Positions 8,646-17,080 of a stretch of 51,991 bases of DNA are shown one piece after another. Position numbers and translations under genes: made by a program. Numbering within the stretch: position 1 is the first letter of the stretch; each line of letters opens with the position of its first letter. Under the pieces are notes generated by a model, which saw nothing but the letters and a program-made list of their open reading frames with translations, did no database searches and was not told the DNA's origin. Origin of the DNA: an uncultured Rickettsiales bacterium (GTDB lineage Bacteria > Pseudomonadota > Alphaproteobacteria > Rickettsiales > Rickettsiaceae); NCBI GenBank assembly GCA_903952265.1, contig CAJBEU010000001.1, positions 1 through 51,991 of the forward strand. The letters run 5' to 3'.

Positions 8646-8783
8646 TTTACTATTTATACTAAATTGTCTTAAATGTTTCTTGATCTTTGGCTTCTGGTCT
8701 TTATGTCAGGATAAGCGGTGTAAAAATCGTAACACGATATTATACAAAGAAATTTAGAATCTACATAGGTGTGATGAAATTTT

Positions 8784-9563
8784 ATGCTTAGAAATTTCAA
8801 CTGGTACGGCTGTTACACGCTTTATAAAAAAGAAAATCAGCGATTCTATAGCACTTACAATCAAACAATAATAGGACCGATAGCATCTTCTCTGACTTTT
8901 TTTGCCGTTTTAATACTTACAATAGGAAGACAAGACACAAGCAATTGGCCATTACCACCAAGGGACTTTATAGTATGCGGACTAGTAATGCAGATTCTAA
9001 TACAGGCCTCCTTTGAACATACCTCTTCCTCAATTATTTTGGCAAAAGTGATAGGCTATATAGATGACATCCTATTTCCCCCTTTAAGCAGCAGCGTAAT
9101 TTTATTAGCTTATCTAGGAAGCGCGCTTACTCGTGCTGCAATAGTAGGAATAATCTTGTTATTGTCCCTTTTGCCTTTTACTCAAAGTAATTCCTGGACT
9201 ATGCATCTTTGGGAGTTGTTATACTTTTCGTTTGCCTCTTCGACCATTTTGGCTCTTTTGGGAACAATCACTGGAATAATTGCAAATAATTTTGAACAAG
9301 TTAGCGTAATCAGTAGATATACAGTAATGCCTCTGTCATTTTTGTCTTGCATGTTTTACTCAGCAAAAAATTTGCCTTCAATTGTACAAAAAATAAATCT
9401 ATATAATCCATTTTTTTACCTAATGGATGGCTTTAGGTACGCACTTACAGGATACGCTGAATGCTCTAGAGTCCTTGGAACTTGCGTAACTTTTTTATCA
9501 ATAATGTTGCTAATTTTGATCACAAAAAGGCTGCTAGACAGCGGATACGGAATAAAGAAATAA
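8784..9563 (+). CDS. ABC-2 type transporter permease
   Basis: The 259-residue protein has about six hydrophobic segments. It fits the ABC-2 permease family (NodJ/YadH-like): an N-terminal amphipathic stretch (YTLYKKENQRF), a long loop after TM2 with NTQ-type polar residues, and the C-terminal signature-like NPFFYLMDGFRYALTG before the last helix. It would pair with an ATPase to export a lipid, polysaccharide or drug, but no ABC ATPase of that type is adjacent, so the partner must be elsewhere. It starts divergently from miaB, with about 140 bp between them, and is 23 bp before lipB. Substrate unknown. Confidence 0.8.
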   Translation: MLRNFNWYGCYTLYKKENQRFYSTYNQTIIGPIASSLTFFAVLILTIGRQDTSNWPLPPRDFIVCGLVMQILIQASFEHTSSSIILAKVIGYIDDILFPPLSSSVILLAYLGSALTRAAIVGIILLLSLLPFTQSNSWTMHLWELLYFSFASSTILALLGTITGIIANNFEQVSVISRYTVMPLSFLSCMFYSAKNLPSIVQKINLYNPFFYLMDGFRYALTGYAECSRVLGTCVTFLSIMLLILITKRLLDSGYGIKK

Positions 9564-9586
9564 GTGCCCTCTAAAGTTGCCTCCTT

Positions 9587-10192
9587 ATGATTGATTGGGA
9601 AATCTTCCCTAAGCCGATCTCGTACAAAAAGTCTTTGCAAATTATGGAGAATCATGTGGAACTTATGCTTGAAAATAAAGCAAAAAGCAAAATCATGCTA
9701 GTCGAGCATGAAATGACATATACAACTCCCAAAAAAGAGAACGATTTGCTATTAGCCGGAATTCCATTAGTGCTTACTAACAGAGGAGGAGGCGTTACTT
9801 ATCATGGACCCGGTCAAAGAATAATCTATCCTATAATCGATTTAAGAAATTATAAGATGGACATACATTGGTACCTAGATTCCCTAGAAAAATGGATTAT
9901 CAACACTCTCGAGGTCTTGGAGATTACCGCTCATCAAAAGACTCAGCAAAGAGGCGTGTGGGTACAAAATCACAAAATTGCCTCTATAGGTGTACGATTT
10001 CGTAAGTGGATTGCATTTCACGGCTGCGCTGTAAATATTAACACGAAGATGGAGTATTTTGACTTAATCAAACCGTGCGGAATAGACCCTTCAATGATGA
10101 CTTCTTGTAAAGCTTTAGGTAAAAAAGTAAGCATGCCGCAATTTGATAAAGTCTTACACGATACCTTTGCTACACACTTTTCTGTAAATTGA
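9587..10192 (+). CDS. lipB: Octanoyl-[acyl-carrier-protein]:protein N-octanoyltransferase LipB
   Basis: The 201-residue enzyme moves the octanoyl group from ACP to lipoyl domains of 2-oxoacid dehydrogenases, the first step of endogenous lipoate assembly. Diagnostic motifs are NRGGGVTYHGPGQ, the catalytic Lys in HKIASIGVR, FHGCAVNIN, and the acyl-thioester Cys in KPCGID. Length is that of the family. It follows the permease after 23 bp and precedes lepB by 60 bp, so it may open the lipB-lepB-rnc-greA-rpoH run. Confidence 0.95.
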   Translation: MIDWEIFPKPISYKKSLQIMENHVELMLENKAKSKIMLVEHEMTYTTPKKENDLLLAGIPLVLTNRGGGVTYHGPGQRIIYPIIDLRNYKMDIHWYLDSLEKWIINTLEVLEITAHQKTQQRGVWVQNHKIASIGVRFRKWIAFHGCAVNINTKMEYFDLIKPCGIDPSMMTSCKALGKKVSMPQFDKVLHDTFATHFSVN

Positions 10193-10252
10193 TCTTGTTT
10201 TGAGTTAGAGTTGCATCTGTAAAAAAGGTTAACTATTTAGAGCTCAATTTAT

Positions 10253-10990
10253 ATGTTCAATCAGCTGCTCAAAATACAAAATAGGGCGTTCCAACCTCTA
10301 TTTGGCTCAATAAAAAAATGGAGATCCTTCGTTTTTTTATTATTGGTTGTAATTTGTCTACGCAGTCTGGTTTTTGAATTTTTTTTCGTGCCAACGGGCT
10401 CTATGCGCCCTACGATTAATCCAGGAGATTTTATATTAGCCACAAAATACGATTACGGATATAGCACATATTCAGCCTGGCCTTTTCGTTTGCCGGAAAA
10501 AACTTTTAAATCTAGATTGCTTGCAAAAACACCTGCAAGAGGAGATATAGTAGTTGTGAGGCGCAAAAACGAACCAAGACTCATTAAAAGATTGGTAGGT
10601 CTTCCCGGAGATAAAATCCAATTTATCAACGGAAAAATGCTAGTAAACAATGTTATGATAAAGAAAGAATTTTTACATTGCGTTGCATCTAGAAGTAGAA
10701 CAATAGAATCTTTGTATAGAGAAACACTAGACAGCAATAGTTATTCAATATACGAAGAAGAAGTAAGGCCTAAAGAGCATCTAAATTCACGTGCTTACTT
10801 TGTGCCTCCAAAATGCTATTTCTTGCTTGGAGACAACAGAGATAATTCTGCAGATAGTAGAGCCTCTTTAGGATGCGTTTCAGAAAAATTTTTGATCGCC
10901 AAGGCTAAATTTGTAATCATTTCTACAAATAACAGCTTTAATCCAAAAAATTGGAATTTTAAAAGGTTTTTCACAAATCTATATCAATAG
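10253..10990 (+). CDS. lepB: Signal peptidase I
   Basis: A membrane serine protease of 245 residues that removes Sec and Tat signal peptides. One N-terminal membrane segment (~residues 26-45) precedes the catalytic Ser50 in PTGSMRPTINPGD. The general base is Lys112 in RLIKRLVGLPGDK, and the conserved box GDNRDNSADSR follows. The linker between is normal for the alphaproteobacterial form. It lies 12 bp before rnc, an arrangement (lepB-rnc) common in proteobacteria, so the two are probably cotranscribed. Confidence 0.96.
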   Translation: MFNQLLKIQNRAFQPLFGSIKKWRSFVFLLLVVICLRSLVFEFFFVPTGSMRPTINPGDFILATKYDYGYSTYSAWPFRLPEKTFKSRLLAKTPARGDIVVVRRKNEPRLIKRLVGLPGDKIQFINGKMLVNNVMIKKEFLHCVASRSRTIESLYRETLDSNSYSIYEEEVRPKEHLNSRAYFVPPKCYFLLGDNRDNSADSRASLGCVSEKFLIAKAKFVIISTNNSFNPKNWNFKRFFTNLYQ

Positions 10991-11002
10991 AGCCGCATTA
11001 CA

Positions 11003-11686
11003 ATGGAGAGCAGACTTAGGGATTTACAGTCTAAACTAAAGTACAACTTTTTCGATTTGGAATTGCTATTGGAGGCTTTATCGCATCCTGCTGGAAAAAA
11101 TACTTTAAAACGTAGTTACGAAAGACTAGAGTTCCTGGGAGACAGAGTGCTAAATCTAATTATTGCCGAGACTTTATTTTCCCAGTACCCAGAAGAAAAT
11201 GAAGGAAAACTAGCTAAGCGACATAATTTTCTAGTCTGCAGCGACACAATTTTCAAAGCAGCGGAGAAAATAGAGTTACAAAAATCTGTACTTATTCCAG
11301 AAGGCGACAATTTACTAGCTCTAACACAAAGTACTTTAGTAGATGCAATGGAAGCGGTAATTGCAGCTATTTATTTGGACTCTTCCATATATACAGTAAA
11401 AAAAGTGGTACTAGATTTGTGGAAAGATGTATTAGAGTGTGAGGGTACTCATCTAGATCATGATCCAAAAAGCGTCCTACAAGAATTAATACAGTCTCAC
11501 AGGGGTTTTAGACCCAAATACACCACATGCAAAGTAGAAGGTTTTGATCACCAGCCCTGTTTTGAGTCAAAAATCACTCTGCCAAGTGGAAAGATAGCTT
11601 TTGGAAGAGGTAAATCCAAAAAATCTGCAGAAAAAGAGGCTGCAGCCATGGCACTAAAGATCGATGCTTCTAATTTTGCAAAATAA
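11003..11686 (+). CDS. rnc: Ribonuclease III
   Basis: A double-strand-specific endoribonuclease of 227 residues for rRNA and mRNA processing. The RNase III signature ERLEFLGDRVL supplies Glu43 and Asp47. The second metal-binding pair is Asp114 and Glu117 in STLVDAMEAVIAA. A double-stranded RNA-binding domain occupies about residues 155-222 (DPKSVLQELIQ to GKSKKSAEKEAA). All catalytic residues are present. It follows lepB by 12 bp and precedes greA by 57 bp. Confidence 0.96.
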   Translation: MESRLRDLQSKLKYNFFDLELLLEALSHPAGKNTLKRSYERLEFLGDRVLNLIIAETLFSQYPEENEGKLAKRHNFLVCSDTIFKAAEKIELQKSVLIPEGDNLLALTQSTLVDAMEAVIAAIYLDSSIYTVKKVVLDLWKDVLECEGTHLDHDPKSVLQELIQSHRGFRPKYTTCKVEGFDHQPCFESKITLPSGKIAFGRGKSKKSAEKEAAAMALKIDASNFAK

Positions 11687-11743
11687 ATAAGAATATAGGC
11701 GATCTGCTTAACTTGGGCATTTTAACACCAGATAAAAATACTT

Positions 11744-12226
11744 ATGAACAAACAGTTAATTACTCAAAAGGGTCGTAAAAAAGTTGAAGAAGAACTACGG
11801 AATCTAAAACAGAAAAAAAGACCAGAAATAATACAAGCAATAGCCACAGCAAGAGCTATGGGAGATTTATCTGAAAACGCAGATTATCATGCAGCGAAAG
11901 ATCAACAAGGCTTAATCGAAAGTAAAATCAAGGATTTAGAAAATTTATTGGCAATAGGCGAAACTCCAGATTCAAAACATATAGATCGAGACAAAATTGC
12001 TTTTGGCGCAAAAGTTTCTTTGCTTGATATTGAAACAAAAAAAAGCTTTATTTACGAACTAGTGGGAGTATATGAGGCAGATCTAAAACAACAACTGATT
12101 TCTTTTTATTCTCCTTTAGGCAAAGCCTTGGTAGGCAAGAAACGAGGTGAAATGACGCAAGTAGAGCTTCCAAACGGCTCTTTTAGAGTTTATGAGGTTT
12201 TAGATATTTCATATCCTGAAGAATGA
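11744..12226 (+). CDS. greA: Transcription elongation factor GreA
   Basis: The 160-residue protein binds RNA polymerase through its secondary channel and stimulates cleavage of backtracked transcripts. The N-terminal coiled coil includes the acidic tip motif ARAMGDLSENADYHAAK, typical of GreA. The C-terminal FKBP-like domain contains FYSPLGKALVGKKRGE. Length matches the family. It is 17 bp before rpoH and 57 bp after rnc, so all three are probably on one transcript. Confidence 0.96.
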   Translation: MNKQLITQKGRKKVEEELRNLKQKKRPEIIQAIATARAMGDLSENADYHAAKDQQGLIESKIKDLENLLAIGETPDSKHIDRDKIAFGAKVSLLDIETKKSFIYELVGVYEADLKQQLISFYSPLGKALVGKKRGEMTQVELPNGSFRVYEVLDISYPEE

Positions 12227-12243
12227 TTTCTTAACGGTAAAAT

Positions 12244-13179
12244 ATGGAAAATGGTTATATAGACCAATCAAAAGAAGCTGTACATCAGCCTACATATACA
12301 CCTCAAGTAAAAGACATAAGAGCGCCTCTACCCGGCTATAATACTGCATTATCCTCTTACTTAAGAAAAATTAACCAATTTCCATCATTATCTGCAGAAG
12401 AGGAATTTCTATTAGCTAAAAACTACCTGGAAAAAGGTGATTTGGAAGCTGCTCATAAACTAATTACTAGTCACCTAAAATTAGTTGCAAAAATAGCTCT
12501 TTCTCATCGCAACTATAATGTGCCAGTAATAGATCTAATTTCAGAAGGCAATATAGGCTTAATGAGAGCAGTAAAAAAATATAATCCGGACATGGGGCAT
12601 AGGCTTTCTACTTACGCAATGTGGTGGATAAAAGCAATGATTCAGGATCACGTAATGAAATCTTGGTCATTGGTAAAAAGCATCACAACCTCTGAACAAA
12701 AAAAACTCTTCTTTATTTTGCGAAAACTTAAGCAAAAAATTGCACGAACACACGAGCGAATTTCTCACGAGGAATATGAACAAATAGCCAAAGAGCTCAA
12801 AATAGAGGCTTCTGAAGTACGAGAAATGGATGCCCGATGGTCTAGCTCGGATTTGTCTCTTAATCAACCAAAGGGCACCTCTGATGAAGGAAAAGAGCTA
12901 ATAGACTTCGTACCAGAAAGTAAGCCAAATCAAGAAATAGCTTTAGCTAACAAACAAGAAGCCCAAATAAAGCAACAGCTCTTAACAAAGGCTTTGGCCA
13001 GTCTACAAGAAAGAGAATTGTATATTCTAAAAAGTAGGCATTTGACCTCCAAACCACTAACTCTGCAAGAATTAAGTGACAAGTTAAACATTTCAAAAGA
13101 AAGAGTGAGGCAAATTGAAAGCGGAGCTTTATCCAAAATGAGAAAATATGTAGAATTACAGATTGAGTCTCAAAAGTAA
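12244..13179 (+). CDS. rpoH: Heat-shock sigma factor RpoH (sigma-32)
   Basis: A group 3 sigma factor of 311 residues. Region 2 reads LISEGNIGLMRAVKKYNP followed by RLSTYAMWWIKAMIQDHV. The RpoH box is present (EQKKLFFILRKLK), which separates it from RpoD-type factors. Region 4 has LTLQELSDKLNISKERVRQIES for -35 recognition. It sits directly after greA. It is the only sigma factor in the window; family knowledge says it directs chaperone and protease genes. Confidence 0.93.
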   Translation: MENGYIDQSKEAVHQPTYTPQVKDIRAPLPGYNTALSSYLRKINQFPSLSAEEEFLLAKNYLEKGDLEAAHKLITSHLKLVAKIALSHRNYNVPVIDLISEGNIGLMRAVKKYNPDMGHRLSTYAMWWIKAMIQDHVMKSWSLVKSITTSEQKKLFFILRKLKQKIARTHERISHEEYEQIAKELKIEASEVREMDARWSSSDLSLNQPKGTSDEGKELIDFVPESKPNQEIALANKQEAQIKQQLLTKALASLQERELYILKSRHLTSKPLTLQELSDKLNISKERVRQIESGALSKMRKYVELQIESQK

Positions 13180-13330
13180 GCCTACTTTATATTTTCTTTA
13201 ATAATCCCTTTATAAGCCTGATTTTAGCAACAATGCACAATTTCCCTTGTTTTTAAGTTCGTCAGCATGATTTACTTAAAACAATTTTTGTGATATCAAG
13301 ACAATAGAATTAATATTTTTTAATAAAGTT

Positions 13331-13888
13331 ATGAATACTCCATTAATGCCTCAGGCTACTGCTGTTTGGCTAATCAAGAATACAAAGCTCTCTTTTGTTC
13401 AAATTGCAGATTTTTGTCAGATGCATTTGCTTGAAGTTCAGGCTCTTGCAGATGGCGAAAAAGGAAATATCACCGAAATAGACCCAATAATTGCTGGTCA
13501 AGTTACCAAGGAAGACATCAGTAAATGCGAACTCAATAGCCAAGCTCGCTTGACTCTTAAAGTTACATCTGAATCAAAACGCACGGCAACGAAGAAAAAA
13601 AATCTGAAAAAATACGTACCAATTATAAATAGGCAAAATAAGCCAGACGCTGTTCTGTGGCTAATCAAACAAGAGCAAGATCTCGAAGACAAAGAAATAA
13701 TTAAACTAGTAGGCACAACCAAAGCAACGATATCGGCAATTAGAAACAAAGCTTATTGGAACTATCAAAATCTTAAGCCTAGAGACCCTGTACTTCTTAA
13801 TCTTTGCTCTCAAGTAGAACTAAATGAGATGCTCCAAAACGCTAAAAAAAGAAAAAGTTTAAAAGAACAAACCAATAAATCAGTATAA
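13331..13888 (+). CDS. trcR: TrcR-type cell-cycle transcriptional regulator (DUF1013)
   Basis: The 185-residue protein matches the alphaproteobacterial DUF1013/TrcR family as I know it. It opens with MNTPLMPQATAVWLIKNT, followed by the helix-turn-helix-like segment FVQIADFCQMHLLEVQALADG. The second conserved half includes NKPDAVLWLIKQ, LVGTTKATISAIRNKAYW and RDPVLLNLCSQVEL. A basic linker around residues 80-100 separates the halves. The family is restricted largely to Alphaproteobacteria and is annotated as a cell-cycle regulator. It lies 151 bp after rpoH and 21 bp before the Xer recombinase. Regulation of ctrA by it in this organism is inference only. Confidence 0.85.
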   Translation: MNTPLMPQATAVWLIKNTKLSFVQIADFCQMHLLEVQALADGEKGNITEIDPIIAGQVTKEDISKCELNSQARLTLKVTSESKRTATKKKNLKKYVPIINRQNKPDAVLWLIKQEQDLEDKEIIKLVGTTKATISAIRNKAYWNYQNLKPRDPVLLNLCSQVELNEMLQNAKKRKSLKEQTNKSV

Positions 13889-13909
13889 ACAAGTAAGTAT
13901 AAGCACTTC

Positions 13910-14833
13910 ATGGATTATGTAGAACAGTTTTTAGAAACCCTAATAGCTGAAAAAGGCTTGGCTAATAACTCAATCATCGCTTATAGAAAAGACATAAAAG
14001 ATTTCTGCCTTTACCTGGGAAAATGTGAAAAAAAAATTACAGAAGTAGAAAAGCTTCAGGTGCAAAATTTTACTGTGTTTCTAAAAAAAGAAAGATTATT
14101 GGCGCCAAGATCCATATCTAGAAAAATTTCTGCAATAAAAACCTTTTACAGTTTTTTAGAAAGCGAAAATGTAGTTTCTTCTAATCCAGTAACGTCAATT
14201 AAAGCTCCAAAACATGATTTGATACTCCCCAAGGTCCTCTCGGTTGAACAAATCAAGAAAATCATATCTTATTATAAGAAAAATCACGACCACCAAAGTA
14301 TCAGAGCTTTAGCGATGATCCAGCTACTCTATTCAACCGGATTAAGAATTTCTGAACTAGTTACACTAAGCCTTGAAGATATAAAATTAAATCCAAACAA
14401 AGTAAAAAGATCAGATACCTATCATTTTAATATTAAAGGAAAAGGAAATAGAGAGCGTATAGTATTAGTGGACGGATTAACTTATCAGTGTCTTGTGCAA
14501 TATTTAAAAATAAGACACTTATTTTTAGTGAAAAACAAAAATAATCCTTATTTGTTTTGCGCAAGATCTAAAATTGGGCACATGACCAGGCAGAATTTTG
14601 GTCTGATGCTTAAAAATGTCTCTATAAAATGCGGTTTAGACCCTCATTCTGTTTCCCCTCATGTACTTAGACACAGCTTTGCAAGTCACATGTTAGATGG
14701 AGGGGCAGATCTGAGGTCACTGCAGTCTCTGCTTGGACACGTAGATATCTCCACAACGCAAATATATACTCACTTACAGCACGATCATTTAGACCAGGTA
14801 GTAAAAACGAAACATCCTTTATCCAAAATCTAG
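13910..14833 (+). CDS. xerD: Tyrosine recombinase XerC/XerD
   Basis: The 307-residue site-specific recombinase resolves chromosome dimers at dif. The N-terminal SAM-like DNA-binding domain (residues ~1-90) is followed by the catalytic domain with Arg146 in TGLRISEL, Lys178 in KGKGNRER, His251 and Arg254 in HVLRHSFASH, His277 in LLGHVDIS and the nucleophile Tyr286 in QIYTH. All six residues are intact. XerD is preferred over XerC from the general look, but the pair cannot be separated safely by eye. It follows trcR by 21 bp. No mobile element is near, so a housekeeping role is likely. Confidence 0.9.
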   Translation: MDYVEQFLETLIAEKGLANNSIIAYRKDIKDFCLYLGKCEKKITEVEKLQVQNFTVFLKKERLLAPRSISRKISAIKTFYSFLESENVVSSNPVTSIKAPKHDLILPKVLSVEQIKKIISYYKKNHDHQSIRALAMIQLLYSTGLRISELVTLSLEDIKLNPNKVKRSDTYHFNIKGKGNRERIVLVDGLTYQCLVQYLKIRHLFLVKNKNNPYLFCARSKIGHMTRQNFGLMLKNVSIKCGLDPHSVSPHVLRHSFASHMLDGGADLRSLQSLLGHVDISTTQIYTHLQHDHLDQVVKTKHPLSKI

Positions 14834-15157
14834 ATTAATCCATAAAAATTCCTCTTTCTGACAGGAAAAAATTTTATCAATGCTAAGTACTCTTTTGTAA
14901 GACAAAAGAAATTACGAAAAGAGAAAAATTACCTCACGTTGGCATAGCCTTTTATTTAAACTAATAAGCAGCCTAAAACTACTTTTCAAAAATTATAAGC
15001 ACAGATTCAATCTCTAAGAGATACTCTCTGCATCAAACATTTTGTAAAAACATACCCTACCTTTGGACTTTTTCACAAAATCCTGATACTCTGCAGCTTG
15101 CAGGCCGATTGTGTTTCCGTATAATAAAAATTAATAAAATAAAATCCCTACCTATCG
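14834..15157. other. Intergenic interval, nothing assigned
   Basis: About 320 bp of AT-rich sequence between the Xer gene and the antiporter gene. I see no open frame of interest, tRNA, terminator with a T tract, or clear promoter. A short palindromic stretch (CTCTGCAGCTTGCAGG, around 15090) is the only local symmetry. Confidence 0.5.
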
Positions 15158-16909
15158 ATGATTATTGAACACTTTGCACAGAATTTACTAAATCTTATAA
15201 AAAATCCAGGGTTACTTCCCTCTATTGTAATACTACTTGGAAGTGCAATTTGTATAGTTGTAGCCTTCAGAAAATTAAGCTTAAGTCCGGTTCTAGGGTA
15301 TTTGGCAACAGGAGCGGTGATAGGAGACCATGGTCTTAAAATAGTAACATTTGAGCAAACGTCTTTTATAGCAGAGTACGGAATTGTATTTTTACTATTT
15401 GCAATAGGCCTTGAACTCTCATTTGAGAGACTAAAAGCTATGCGTAAATATGTTTTTGGCCTTGGAAGTTTGCAAATGATAATTACATCGGCTGCCGTCT
15501 CTTCCCTACTTTTGATTTATACACAAATGCCGATTGTGGTGTCTATTGTCATAGGAATAGGAATGTCTCTATCTTCTACAGCAATAGTGCTTCAAGTAAT
15601 CAAAGATATGCACAAGCAGTCATCTCAATTGGGAAGAATAAGCCTTGCTATACTGTTGCAACAAGACTTTACAGTAGTGCCTCTGCTTGTAGTGATACCT
15701 ATTTTAGCAGGAACACATTCTAATGCGTCCTTACTGAGTGCAGTAGGAATATCTATGCTAAAAGCCTTAGTGGCACTATGCGTGATATTTGCATTGGGAA
15801 GACTATTTTTGCGACCAATTTTCAGAATCATCTCTTCTAATGTAGAAACTTCTAATAGCGAATTACATGTGGCAGCCACTTTATTAATAGTTCTTGCAGC
15901 TGCATGGAGTACTGAACACTTTGGGCTGTCTTTAGCGCTTGGAGCTTTTATGGCAGGAATATTAGTAGCAGAAACTGAGTTTCGATCTAAGGCAGAAGAA
16001 AGTATAGAGCCCTTCAAGGGTCTATTATTGGGACTATTTTTTATGTCAGTTGGAATGACGATCGACGTAAACTACATAAAAGAGCAAATAGTACAAATAC
16101 TGTTTTTTTCTTTAGCACTAATATTGATCAAAAGCATAATAATAGCCGCTTTGTGCGCACTCTTTAAGCTCAGAAAGAGTATAAGCATTCAGACAGGCTT
16201 GCTACTTTCCCAAGGAGGGGAATTTGCTTTCATACTTTATACTTTGGCCACAAAAAATCATCTTATAAACCCAGAGTTGGAAAAAATGCTACTGGTGATA
16301 GTGACATGCACCATGGCTCTTACTCCTTTGCTTGCAGTAATTGGTAATCGACTCAGTCACTACTTTGGTAGCGGAGAATATGCAGCTGTTGACATTATCA
16401 AATCTGGAGTGGCAGACCTATCTAATCATGTAATAATACTGGGTCTTAATCAATCCAGTAAAATGGCAGCAAGTATTTTGTCTTTTGAAGACATAAAATA
16501 CGTAATCATAGACGATAATGAGCAGCATGTGAAAAATGCTCAGCAACGGGGCGTACCAGCTTTTCACGGAGATATGTCTGACCCTGCAGTCCTTAACGCA
16601 GCAGGGATTAGCCTGGCAAGCGCCCTTCTGGTTTCAACCAATAACCACACGTTGTCACAAAAAATTTTGAATTTCGTATCTAGCAATTATCCAAATTTGC
16701 TTGCCTCGGTTTATGCCCACAACCTCACTATTGCTAGTAAGCTGCGCATAGATAGTACAGTGCAAGTAGTCCCAGCTTCTCAAGAGGCAGGGCTACAGAT
16801 GGCAAGCGCAGTACTTAAAAGTAGAGGAATCAGTGATCAGGCGATAAGTAAGCTCAAAAATATGTATAGAAACGCTGATTATAAAATGCTCAACAAAAAA
16901 CAATTGTAA
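15158..16909 (+). CDS. CPA2-family cation/proton antiporter with TrkA-N (KTN) domain
   Basis: A membrane protein of 583 residues. The first ~390 residues form the Na+/H+-exchanger fold with many helices, including FLLFAIGLELSF and the QD motif in LLQQDFTVVPLLV typical of Kef-type transporters. A soluble nucleotide-binding TrkA-N domain begins near residue 424. Family members exchange K+ or Na+ for H+ and respond to NAD(H) or glutathione adducts. Oddly, the dinucleotide loop reads GLNQSS (residues ~429-434) where GxGxxG is usual, while the acidic VIIDDN at the end of the second strand is kept, so ligand binding may be altered. It is a lone gene flanked by 324 bp and about 170 bp. Confidence 0.88.
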   Translation: MIIEHFAQNLLNLIKNPGLLPSIVILLGSAICIVVAFRKLSLSPVLGYLATGAVIGDHGLKIVTFEQTSFIAEYGIVFLLFAIGLELSFERLKAMRKYVFGLGSLQMIITSAAVSSLLLIYTQMPIVVSIVIGIGMSLSSTAIVLQVIKDMHKQSSQLGRISLAILLQQDFTVVPLLVVIPILAGTHSNASLLSAVGISMLKALVALCVIFALGRLFLRPIFRIISSNVETSNSELHVAATLLIVLAAAWSTEHFGLSLALGAFMAGILVAETEFRSKAEESIEPFKGLLLGLFFMSVGMTIDVNYIKEQIVQILFFSLALILIKSIIIAALCALFKLRKSISIQTGLLLSQGGEFAFILYTLATKNHLINPELEKMLLVIVTCTMALTPLLAVIGNRLSHYFGSGEYAAVDIIKSGVADLSNHVIILGLNQSSKMAASILSFEDIKYVIIDDNEQHVKNAQQRGVPAFHGDMSDPAVLNAAGISLASALLVSTNNHTLSQKILNFVSSNYPNLLASVYAHNLTIASKLRIDSTVQVVPASQEAGLQMASAVLKSRGISDQAISKLKNMYRNADYKMLNKKQL

Positions 16910-17080
16910 AGTTTTTTCAACGCTCTGGTTAAAATCTAAGCTTTACTGCTAAAACGTAAAAAATTTGGTAGCATCTCATCTCCTTGATTGATTAAAAATG
17001 TGGCCAGATGCGGTTTTTTACCTCCATGTGCACAAATAACTTTTTGCTGCACAATACCAAAAATCTTGAGCAAAAATTTT

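Noticed and set aside
13910-14833. Phage or integron integrase
   Set aside because: The sequence and length are those of housekeeping XerC/D, and no mobile-element genes or attachment repeats are nearby.
16988-17080. N-terminal extension of CysRS from a TTG codon
   Set aside because: The extra residues have no counterpart in the family, and the ATG at 17081 gives the canonical start.
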